5,673 nucleotides of DNA. Source: Prolixibacteraceae bacterium. GTDB lineage: Bacteria; Bacteroidota; Bacteroidia; Bacteroidales; Prolixibacteraceae. This document shows, piece by piece, positions 1 to 5,673 of the stretch. The notes beneath the pieces are model-generated. The model made no database searches, was not told the DNA's origin, and saw only the letters and a program-made list of their open reading frames with translations. The stretch lies in NCBI GenBank assembly GCA_003450125.1, contig DMFR01000193.1, positions 1 to 5,673 of the forward strand, read 5' to 3'. Position numbers and translations under genes: made by a program. Position 1 is the stretch's first letter. Every line of letters starts with the position of its first letter.

Positions 1-80
1 GTGAATAGGTATAAAAAGTAGGCTATAAGAAAATAATCAGATTGCAATTATTATTTTATGTTGGGAAAGATATTTAGCCA

Positions 81-2363
81 ATGATAGATATATTAAATAT
101 GCGCACTAACCTTTGCCCCAATAATTCATTAACTTATATTGCCAATAGCAATAATAAGTTTAGCGACCTGTTCGATCTGGAAGAAATTCAACGATTGCAG
201 GATTTATTTGCTGAAGTGAACTCTGTGGCATCTATCATCACTTATCCCGATGGCTCTCCTGTGACCAGGCCAAGCAATTTTACCCGTTTCTGCAATGAAA
301 TTATCCGTCTTAATGACCAAGACTGCCTGAACTGCTTTAAATCGGGCAGTGAAAACAGCCATCTCGACCAGGGTGCAAAAATACAGCTATGTCCTCATTC
401 TGGCTTACTCAATTCATGTATTGAAATTCGAGTTGGTGGAAAGCACATTGCAAACTGGATACTGGGTCAGGTCCGGCATAAAGAAAAAGACCATCAGCGA
501 ATAGAAAGCTTAGCTCTTGAAATTGGGGCAGACAGCAAGGCTTTATTGAAAGCCTATAGCGAGGTTCCTGCGATGCCGATAAAACAGTTTCATAAAGTAT
601 CAAACTTACTGTTTGAACTGGCCGATCAACTTACGATCAATGCTGACTGCAATTTGCACCGGGAAACTCAAATGAGCCTGCAGGCAATTGCATCGCCCAG
701 TAAAAAAGCAGAAAAAGCCCTTAAAGACAGTGAGGAAAAATACCGTTCAATGTTTGCCGACAGCCCACAACCCATGTGGATATATGATCTGGAAACCCTT
801 GTATTTCTCGAAGTCAATGATGCTGCCATTAATCACTATGGTTATTCACGCCAAGAGTTTATGGGCATGACCATAAAAGAGATACGCCCCCCGGAAGACA
901 TTTCGGCTCTCCTGAATGATGCCAAATTTACTGTCAGGGACTTCAACCCTCCTACTGAATGGAGGCATATCAAGAAAAACAGAGAAGTAATATTTGTTGA
1001 GATCTCTTCCCATTCTGTAATTTTCAATGGAAAAAATGCCCGTCATGTCTTAATTCATGACTTAACTGGCCGCAAACATGCCGAGGACCGGTTAAACAAT
1101 GCCAAGCGTCTGTATGCGGTGCTCAGCCAGATCAATCAAGCCATCGTTCACATCAAGGATCAGCAAGCGCTCTTTGACAAAATATGCCAGGTAGCCATTG
1201 AATATGGAGACTTTAGGATGGCCTGGATCGGATTGTTTGATGAAGCCAATCAAAGATTAATACCGGTCATTCATGCCGGTTATGAGGACGGATACCTGGA
1301 TCAGATTTCCATTATCATAGGCAAGCAGCCCAGGGGACAAGGTCCAACTGGTTTGGCTTTTCAGGAAGGAAAGATCATCAGTTGCGCTGATATAGCCACT
1401 GATCCCAAAATGATTCCATGGCGGGAGAATGCGCTCAAACGGGGTTACTGCTCCCTGGCTTCTGTTCCCTTCAGGCTGAAAGGAAAAACCATCGGTACAT
1501 TGACCCTCTACGCCAATGATTCAGGATTCTTTAGCGATGATGAACAAAACTTATTGCAGGAAATCGGGGGTGACATCTCCTTTGCCCTTGATACAATGGC
1601 CCTACATAATGAGAACAAACGGGCCAATATTGAACTGATCAAAGCCAAAGAGAAGGCTGAAGAATCGGACCGTCTAAAGTCTGCCTTTCTGGCCAATATG
1701 AGCCACGAAGTGCGCACGCCTCTTAACAGCATCATCGGCTTTTCGGAATTACTGGCTGATGCTGACTTTGGACCAGAACTTAGAAATGAATTTATACAAC
1801 ATATCGTCACCAATGGGAATCACCTCCTGACCATTATCAGCGATATTATGGATATCTCCAAGATGGAATCGGGTAAAATTACCCTCCGTAAAAGTGAAAT
1901 AAAGGTTGGGGAATTTATTTCAACCATCAAGGAACAATTTTCTTTCCAGGCAGAAGCTAAAAATCTGGAACTTAAACTCACGTATCCTGCCACGGAGGAA
2001 GAACCGATCGTTTTCGCTGATTCGGAAAGGCTTAGCCAGATCTTTAACAACCTGATAAGCAATGCCCTAAAGTTTACACCCTATGGCACCATTGAAATAA
2101 GCCATCAACTTAAAGATTCCTTCGTTGAATTTTGCATCAGTGATACCGGCATTGGCATTGGCGTTGAATACCATGATATCATATTTGAACGCTTTCGTCA
2201 GGTTGAATCTGAAAAGACACGCACCTATGGAGGAAATGGTCTTGGATTGGCCATTACCAAAAACCTTGTTGAGTTGATGGGTGGAAAGATCTGGGTGCAA
2301 TCTGAATCGGGTAAAGGTTCATCGTTTTATTTTACCTTACCTGAACATAGTGGAGAACAATAA
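81..2363 (+). CDS. Soluble sensor histidine kinase, PocR-PAS-GAF-HisKA-HATPase_c
   Basis: This 760-residue protein is a sensor histidine kinase that should autophosphorylate on His and pass the phosphate to a response regulator. Domains in order: a PocR-type ligand-binding domain at about 27-190 (FDLEEIQRLQDLF, then Cys71, 82, 85, 104 and 113); a PAS domain at about 215-332 (SEEKYRSMFADSPQPMWIYD); a GAF domain at about 345-505; a short coiled linker; a HisKA domain with the H-box SHEVRTPLN (His542, followed by the ExxT motif tied to phosphatase activity); and an ATPase domain with N-box N657-N661, G1 DTGIG 688-692, F-box 701-706 and G2 GGNGLGL 717-723. All catalytic motifs look intact. There is no signal peptide, membrane segment or receiver domain, so it is probably cytoplasmic. 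PocR domains are known or proposed to bind small organic ligands; the ligand here is unknown. The ATG at 81 is used because it gives the full PocR domain; a Met seven codons in is an alternative. No clear promoter is visible in bases 1-80. Confidence 0.93.
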   Translation: MIDILNMRTNLCPNNSLTYIANSNNKFSDLFDLEEIQRLQDLFAEVNSVASIITYPDGSPVTRPSNFTRFCNEIIRLNDQDCLNCFKSGSENSHLDQGAKIQLCPHSGLLNSCIEIRVGGKHIANWILGQVRHKEKDHQRIESLALEIGADSKALLKAYSEVPAMPIKQFHKVSNLLFELADQLTINADCNLHRETQMSLQAIASPSKKAEKALKDSEEKYRSMFADSPQPMWIYDLETLVFLEVNDAAINHYGYSRQEFMGMTIKEIRPPEDISALLNDAKFTVRDFNPPTEWRHIKKNREVIFVEISSHSVIFNGKNARHVLIHDLTGRKHAEDRLNNAKRLYAVLSQINQAIVHIKDQQALFDKICQVAIEYGDFRMAWIGLFDEANQRLIPVIHAGYEDGYLDQISIIIGKQPRGQGPTGLAFQEGKIISCADIATDPKMIPWRENALKRGYCSLASVPFRLKGKTIGTLTLYANDSGFFSDDEQNLLQEIGGDISFALDTMALHNENKRANIELIKAKEKAEESDRLKSAFLANMSHEVRTPLNSIIGFSELLADADFGPELRNEFIQHIVTNGNHLLTIISDIMDISKMESGKITLRKSEIKVGEFISTIKEQFSFQAEAKNLELKLTYPATEEEPIVFADSERLSQIFNNLISNALKFTPYGTIEISHQLKDSFVEFCISDTGIGIGVEYHDIIFERFRQVESEKTRTYGGNGLGLAITKNLVELMGGKIWVQSESGKGSSFYFTLPEHSGEQ

Positions 2364-2389
2364 ATTTGCCCTCGACTTCAACTGACTTA

Positions 2390-3280
2390 TTACATCCTAT
2401 TCATCGTTCCATAAGGTGAAGTATCAATTCTCAAAACCATTCCCCTAAAGACAAGTGTCCCACTGTGCAGACCGAAATTAATGCGAGATAAGACAAGATT
2501 CCCATTTTCTCCTGTAATAGTGATTTCACCAAATGTAATTTCAAAATCTGTAACAGGACGAAGAAATGAAACATTATAACTGCCCTCAAATACTTCTTTC
2601 ACACCCTGTTTCACAATTGTTACCTTTGCCTTACCCTGACCATTCAATTCAAGACATTCGATATTTCTTTCTCCCTCTAATTCAAAAACCGATCGCCAAA
2701 CCCCAACTATAGCCTCTTTAAATTCTAGTTCTGAAAAATTATCCTTTAATTCCATAATTGGATCAATCAATTCTTTTTGCCTGATCGTTTCAATGTAACT
2801 GTCCAGATTGGTTTTCATTTTCTCCATATCATTGCCAACCGGATTCAGGATGTACACTCTTGCTTCTTTCATTCCTTCCATATTATTGATATCTGGATTG
2901 CTCAAATCTCCATTTCTAACCAGATGAATGGTGTAATACTGCGGTTCGGCATCCTGATCCCTTAAAGTAATTTCATTAAAGTTCGAAATTGCAGGGTCAT
3001 TGTTTATATTTTTCTGCCCAGTTTCTGCATTCAGATAGGCTTCAAACCCATCAAATGAATAGTGAGGATTCTTCCCATCAAATTGTCGGTAAACTTTCTT
3101 GTCGCCTTTTGTTAGAATGTAAGTTTTTATTTGCTCGAAATCATTAATAGAAAAGCTTTCAGTAATGTCCAGATATTGATCCGAAGTAATTTCTATCACC
3201 TCTTCCTGCTTTTCTTTTTTGCAAGAAAAAATTACAAGGCTTATACCGGTTAGGATTAAAAAGAGTGAGTGTGCTTTCAT
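2390..3280 (-). CDS. Putative lipoprotein of unknown function
   Basis: I do not recognise this 296-residue protein as a named family. It begins with a classic lipoprotein signal: a short basic start, a hydrophobic stretch at residues 5-18 and the lipobox IFSC with Cys20 as the acylated residue. KKEKQEEV follows the Cys; a charged stretch there is common in Bacteroidetes lipoproteins and, in some members, marks export to the outer leaflet, so surface exposure is possible but inferred. Residues 30-185 are acidic and mixed alpha/beta with no motif I can name. The C-terminal part, from IVGVWRS (191) to the end, has alternating short strands (for example GSYNV, FEITFGEITI) and resembles lipocalin-like beta-barrel domains that start with a GxW motif; this is only a resemblance. 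The gene converges on the kinase gene with a 26-nt gap and no visible terminator. No Shine-Dalgarno sequence precedes the ATG, as is usual in Bacteroidetes. Confidence 0.85.
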   Translation of the reverse strand: MKAHSLFLILTGISLVIFSCKKEKQEEVIEITSDQYLDITESFSINDFEQIKTYILTKGDKKVYRQFDGKNPHYSFDGFEAYLNAETGQKNINNDPAISNFNEITLRDQDAEPQYYTIHLVRNGDLSNPDINNMEGMKEARVYILNPVGNDMEKMKTNLDSYIETIRQKELIDPIMELKDNFSELEFKEAIVGVWRSVFELEGERNIECLELNGQGKAKVTIVKQGVKEVFEGSYNVSFLRPVTDFEITFGEITITGENGNLVLSRINFGLHSGTLVFRGMVLRIDTSPYGTMNRM

Positions 3281-3345
3281 AATTTTGGGTTCAGATTAAA
3301 ATAGGGTTCAAAAATCATCTTGCCATTCTGTATCAAATCACTCTA

Positions 3346-3361
3346 AATTGTCTGGACAATT
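3346..3361. promoter_or_regulatory. Small dyad upstream of the lipoprotein gene
   Basis: AATTGTC and GACAATT form perfect 7-bp arms separated by TG. The site is 65 nt upstream of the lipoprotein start and downstream of its possible promoter. With only 2 nt between the arms it would suit a dimeric protein better than an RNA hairpin. That it is an operator is inference; in such AT-rich DNA a chance dyad of this size is possible. Confidence 0.3.
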
Positions 3362-3379
3362 GATTTTGTAAAGTTATAT

Positions 3380-3410
3380 CAAATATAATACTATTTATCT
3401 AATTATAAAA
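3380..3410 (-). promoter_or_regulatory. Possible Bacteroidetes-type promoter of the lipoprotein gene
   Basis: Read on the minus strand, TATATTTG (3380-3387) matches the Bacteroidetes -7 element TAnnTTTG exactly. Nineteen bases upstream lies TTTT (3407-3410), a three-of-four match to the -33 TTTG. Transcription would start near 3373, giving a leader of about 90 nt that contains the 3346-3361 dyad. The region is AT-rich, so a chance match is possible. Confidence 0.35.
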
Positions 3411-3546
3411 TACCTTGCATTCAGAAACTGACCGATAAATATCCCTTATTTAACAGACCATCCCTATGATGAATAGAATATCCACAAAACGAATCATCTC
3501 TGTTTTTCCACCTATTATCCTAATGATTGACTACCCTTCACTTTTG

Positions 3547-3662
3547 GTTTGATTGTATGTTTCTGTAAGCTTTCTGTAACCTATCTGTAATGTATCTGTA
3601 TTGTTTATTACAGATACATTACAGATAGGTTACAGAAAGCTTACAGAAACATACAATCAAAC
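3547..3662. repeat. Perfect 54-bp inverted repeat made of phased 11-bp units
   Basis: The left arm (3547-3600) and right arm (3609-3662) are exact reverse complements over 54 bp, with an 8-nt loop, TTGTTTAT (3601-3608). Within the left arm CTGTA starts at 3563, 3574, 3585 and 3596, exactly 11 bp apart; in the right arm TACAG starts at 3609, 3620, 3631 and 3642, also 11 bp apart. The unit is roughly CTGTAAnnTWT, and the outer 16 bp of each arm (including TTGATTGTATG on the left) is not a clean copy. Neither side is followed by a T-run, so it is not a normal intrinsic terminator. It lies 105 nt past the radical SAM stop and 266 nt upstream of the lipoprotein start. No target-site duplication flanks it. 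As DNA it could extrude a cruciform or bind a protein at eight sites on one helical face; as RNA it would be a 54-bp hairpin. I do not recognise a named repeat family. Confidence 0.95.
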
Positions 3663-3767
3663 AGTACTGAAAGGATATCCGGGACGGGATTTAGGTGTAG
3701 AATAACCTGGGTTAAATAGATCGGTTGTATAAGGAATGCGATACTGAACACTGCAAATGAACGCTTT

Positions 3768-4712
3768 TTAGCTTTCTTCAAAAAGCCTTCCCTGCCAAGT
3801 TTGGCGCGCTTCAAGTAACTTTTCAAGCTTGGCGGTAAATTCAAAGTTCTTCAGGCCCCAGCGAGGGGCTACCAACAACTCATCGGGCGCTTCACTGACA
3901 AAGCGTTCAACGACTATCGCGGGATTCAGCAGTTCAAGGTACTGAACCACAAGGTCCAAATAGCCTTCTATGGTGAACATGGGGAATTGTTCGGGATGCT
4001 GGAGATAATCATGGTACATCCGGGTATTTTTATGGATTTGAAGCTGGTGCAGTTTCAGGTTTTCAACCGGTAGTTTTGAAATGATGCGGGCCTGATCCAG
4101 GCAGTCGGCTTTAGACTCGCCGGGAAGGCCAAGGATCAGGTGGGCGCAGTTGTGGATCTTGCGCCGGGCCGTTTCCTGCAGGGCAAAGATGGATTCCTCA
4201 AAGGTATGGCCCCGGTTGATGTACTCAAGGCTTACATTCTTATGGGACTCGATTCCAAATTCCAGCATGATGTAATACCTTTGGGCCAACAATTGAAGGT
4301 AATCCAGTATTTCAGGGCTCAGGCAGTCGGGACGGGTTGCAATCACCAGGCCAATGACCTGGGGATGAACAAGGGCTTCCTCGTAAAGCATTTTCAGGTT
4401 TTCAACAGGGGCGTATGTATTGCTGTAGGACTGAAAATAAGCCAGGTACTTCATTGAATTGTATTTGCGGGCAAAGAATTCAATCCCCTCGTTGAGCTGT
4501 GCCGTCACGCTTTTTTCAAGGTTGCAATAGGCAGGGCTAAAGGTTTGGTTGTTGCAATACGAACATCCGCCTATTCCCCTTGAACCGTCCCGGTTGGGAC
4601 AGGTAAAGCCGGCATCGATTGAAATCTTTTGTACCCTCCCCTCAAATTTCCTTCTGAAATAACCCGAGAAATCATTGTACCGTTTATCCCCCTTCCACAA
4701 AAAACGACTCAT
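3768..4712 (-). CDS. Radical SAM protein, YhcC/YtqA (TIGR01212) family
   Basis: This 314-residue protein belongs to the radical SAM family that includes E. coli YhcC and B. subtilis YtqA, and its length is normal for that family. The iron-sulfur cluster motif has the family's unusual spacing, Cys38-x11-Cys50-x2-Cys53, within CPNRDG...GGCSYC, instead of the common Cx3Cx2C. Further family-like motifs are YFQSYSNTYAP (92-102), ATRPDC (125-130), EFGIES (151-156), GLPGE (195-199) and a C-terminal part with LLVAPRWGLKN (279-289). It should be a cytosolic enzyme that cleaves S-adenosylmethionine. In Gram-positive bacteria YtqA has been linked to making the mnm5 group of tRNA wobble uridine (named MnmL); whether this Bacteroidetes relative does the same is unknown, so no symbol is given. 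AAAGGAAC (4716-4723 on the minus strand) lies 3-10 nt before the ATG and is a fair Shine-Dalgarno match. It is divergent from the DUF4301 gene. Confidence 0.93.
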   Translation of the reverse strand: MSRFLWKGDKRYNDFSGYFRRKFEGRVQKISIDAGFTCPNRDGSRGIGGCSYCNNQTFSPAYCNLEKSVTAQLNEGIEFFARKYNSMKYLAYFQSYSNTYAPVENLKMLYEEALVHPQVIGLVIATRPDCLSPEILDYLQLLAQRYYIMLEFGIESHKNVSLEYINRGHTFEESIFALQETARRKIHNCAHLILGLPGESKADCLDQARIISKLPVENLKLHQLQIHKNTRMYHDYLQHPEQFPMFTIEGYLDLVVQYLELLNPAIVVERFVSEAPDELLVAPRWGLKNFEFTAKLEKLLEARQTWQGRLFEES

Positions 4713-4734
4713 GCTGTTCCTTTAAGATTTCCTA

Positions 4735-4765
4735 CAAAAGTAGTTCATTTTAGCAGGCAGCGAAA
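4735..4765 (-). promoter_or_regulatory. Bacteroidetes-type promoter of the radical SAM gene
   Basis: On the minus strand TACTTTTG (4735-4742) matches the -7 consensus TAnnTTTG exactly. TTTC (4762-4765), one base off the -33 TTTG, lies 19 bp upstream, which is a normal spacing. Transcription would start near 4728, leaving a leader of about 16 nt that just includes the ribosome binding site. The position fits better than for the other candidate promoter. Confidence 0.55.
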
Positions 4766-5032
4766 CCTCGTCTATACCATCCAACGAAAGATTTTCAGCC
4801 GCCAAAATCATTCAAAATTCCATTGACTTTCTTTGAAACACGATTCAAATGTAAGAAACGAAAAAAGAATCACAGTTTTTCATTCATTAGTGACTTATAG
4901 TCAATTATTTATAAATGCAAATACTATCAACAATTGTTTAAAACTATTTTAAAACTTTTTGGTTAACACATACGAAAATGAGCCTTTTCCTCAGGGAAAT
5001 TTAATAAATTTATACTACATAAACAAGAAGAT
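4766..5032. promoter_or_regulatory. AT-rich divergent intergenic region with small dyads and a direct repeat
   Basis: This is the rest of the 320-nt divergent gap between the radical SAM and DUF4301 genes, and it should contain the DUF4301 promoter. No good match to TTTG-N19-TAnnTTTG was found on the plus strand. Visible elements are the dyad TGACT-TAT-AGTCA (4891-4903), the 10-bp palindrome AACAATTGTT (4929-4938), and a 9-bp direct repeat TTTAAAACT at 4937-4945 and 4948-4956, 11 bp apart. Any of these could be regulator sites, but the low base complexity makes chance matches likely. Confidence 0.35.
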
Positions 5033-5644
5033 ATGTTTAAACCTAAAGATATCGAACAGATTGTTGCAAGAGGAAGTCAAATTGACCAGGTCGAGCAACA
5101 GATCGGGAATTTCAAATCCGGATTTCCCTACCTTAAGTTAATTGAGGCAGCCAGTCCATACCATGGGCTTATTCAATTGTCGGAAGCAGAAATCGAAAAA
5201 AACATCGCTATTTTTGAAGAAAAAGTGGCCGGTGGAATTGAATTGCTGAAATTTGTCCCCGCATCGGGCGCTGCCAGCAGAATGTTCAAATCCTTGTTCT
5301 CTGCCCTTGAAGATTTGCAACAAGGGAAACATCGTTCAGAAGTGATTAAGGACAAAGAAGTGGCCCTGTTTCTGGAACAGCTGGACCAATTTGCTTTTTA
5401 CGATGACCTGAAGCAGCTTGCGGCACAGGAAAATCTTGCCATCGAAGACGTTCCCCTTCAAAAACTGCTGGAATGGAAGCTTTTGGAAAAAGGGCTCAAC
5501 TATGGCAACCTGCCCAAGGGATTGTTAAAATTCCATACCTACCCCGATGGATACCGAACGCCATTGGAAGAACATTTTGTGGAAGGGGCCTCCTATGCGA
5601 GGAACAATTCAGCGGTAGTTAAAATTCATTTTACTGTATCACCC
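5033..5644 (+). CDS. DUF4301 family protein, N-terminal 204 residues (cut by contig end)
   Basis: An open frame starts at the ATG at 5033 and has no stop before the genomic sequence ends at 5644. It is the only in-frame ATG after the stop at 4979; a weak AAGAAG lies just before it. The 204 visible residues match my recollection of DUF4301, an uncharacterised family found mainly in Bacteroidetes and usually around 500 residues long, so more than half is missing. Key stretches are FVPASGAASRMFK (74-86), which resembles the glycine-rich nucleotide loop of sugar nucleotidyltransferases; LPKGLLKFHTYPDG (160-173); RTPLEEH (175-181); and VKIHFTVSP (196-204). No signal peptide or membrane segment is seen, so a cytoplasmic protein is likely. 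A nucleotidyltransferase-like activity is inference from the loop only. The frame continues into adapter sequence, which must be excluded from the protein. Confidence 0.85.
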
Positions 5645-5673
5645 CTGTCTCTTATACACATCTCCGAGCCCAC
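5645..5673. other. Untrimmed Illumina Nextera adapter
   Basis: The last 29 bases begin with the 19-bp Tn5 mosaic end CTGTCTCTTATACACATCT (5645-5663) and continue with CCGAGCCCAC, which is the known Nextera read-2 adapter in reverse complement. This is library-preparation sequence, not genome. In the DUF4301 frame it encodes LSLIHISEP, part of the SLIHISEPTR string known as an adapter artefact in protein databases. Confidence 0.97.

Larger units (their letters stand above)
3281..3767. other. 487-nt gap without a convincing gene
   Basis: This stretch lies between the start of the lipoprotein gene and the stop of the radical SAM gene. It holds a small dyad (3346-3361), a possible minus-strand promoter (3380-3410) and the long palindrome (3547-3662), described separately. 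I see nothing recognisable in 3411-3546 or in 3663-3767, apart from very short chance palindromes. No tRNA-like or riboswitch-like fold was recognised. Confidence 0.7.

Noticed and set aside
1..80. Promoter for the kinase gene
   Set aside because: AT-rich stretches such as those around 42-60 give only poor matches to the Bacteroidetes -7/-33 pattern, so nothing could be called.
1508..1813. 101-codon open frame on the minus strand
   Set aside because: It is antisense to the GAF/HisKA part of the kinase, with a Ser/Leu-rich translation typical of a shadow frame.
3547..3662. Palindrome as an ordinary intrinsic terminator of the radical SAM gene
   Set aside because: The stem is far too long, moderately AT-rich, 105 nt past the stop and lacks a T-run on either strand.
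3547..3662. Palindrome units as a CRISPR array
   Set aside because: The 11-bp units are contiguous with no unique spacers, and half of them are inverted.
3703..3714. Short inverted repeat TAACC-TG-GGTTA
   Set aside because: Five-bp arms with a 2-nt gap are expected by chance and it does not sit next to a gene start.
3641..3844. 67-codon minus-strand open frame overlapping the right arm of the palindrome
   Set aside because: It overlaps the end of the radical SAM gene in another frame and ends within the repeat; nothing in it looks like a protein domain.
4140..4457. 105-codon open frame on the plus strand
   Set aside because: It lies wholly antisense inside the radical SAM gene, whose motifs are intact, and its translation resembles no protein.
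4959..5141. 60-codon plus-strand open frame upstream of and overlapping the DUF4301 start
   Set aside because: It uses a different frame from the clearly recognisable DUF4301 protein and has no recognisable content.

Overview
The window looks like a contig-end fragment of a Bacteroidetes genome, probably Bacteroidales or a related order. The reasons are moderate GC with AT-rich gaps, a short lipoprotein signal with Lys and Glu right after the lipobox Cys, a promoter matching the Bacteroidetes -33/-7 pattern (TAnnTTTG), mostly absent Shine-Dalgarno sequences, and a DUF4301 protein, a family I know mainly from this phylum. No RNA gene, CRISPR array, transposase or integrase was found.

Layout. 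Positions 81-2363 (+) encode a soluble PocR-PAS-GAF histidine kinase with no receiver domain and no response regulator nearby. It converges, across only 26 nt, on a lipoprotein of unknown function (2390-3280, -). Positions 3281-3767 hold no convincing gene. This gap carries a possible lipoprotein promoter, a small dyad, and a perfect 54-bp inverted repeat with an 8-nt loop (3547-3662). Each arm of that repeat is built from four 11-bp units with a CTGTA core. Next comes a radical SAM protein of the YhcC/YtqA (TIGR01212) family (3768-4712, -). A 320-bp divergent AT-rich region separates it from the first 204 codons of a DUF4301 protein (5033 onward, +).

The last 29 bases (5645-5673) are not genomic. 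They match the Illumina Nextera transposase adapter, beginning with the 19-bp mosaic end. The reading frame of the last gene runs into it and would give the artefact peptide LSLIHISEP. The DUF4301 gene must therefore be read as truncated at 5644.

The four genes form no clear operon or pathway: the first pair converges, the last pair diverges, and the two minus-strand genes are 487 nt apart with the palindrome between them. The best candidate for something undescribed is the helically phased palindrome. It is either a dispersed intergenic repeat, a multi-site operator or an RNA hairpin, and the sequence alone does not decide between these.
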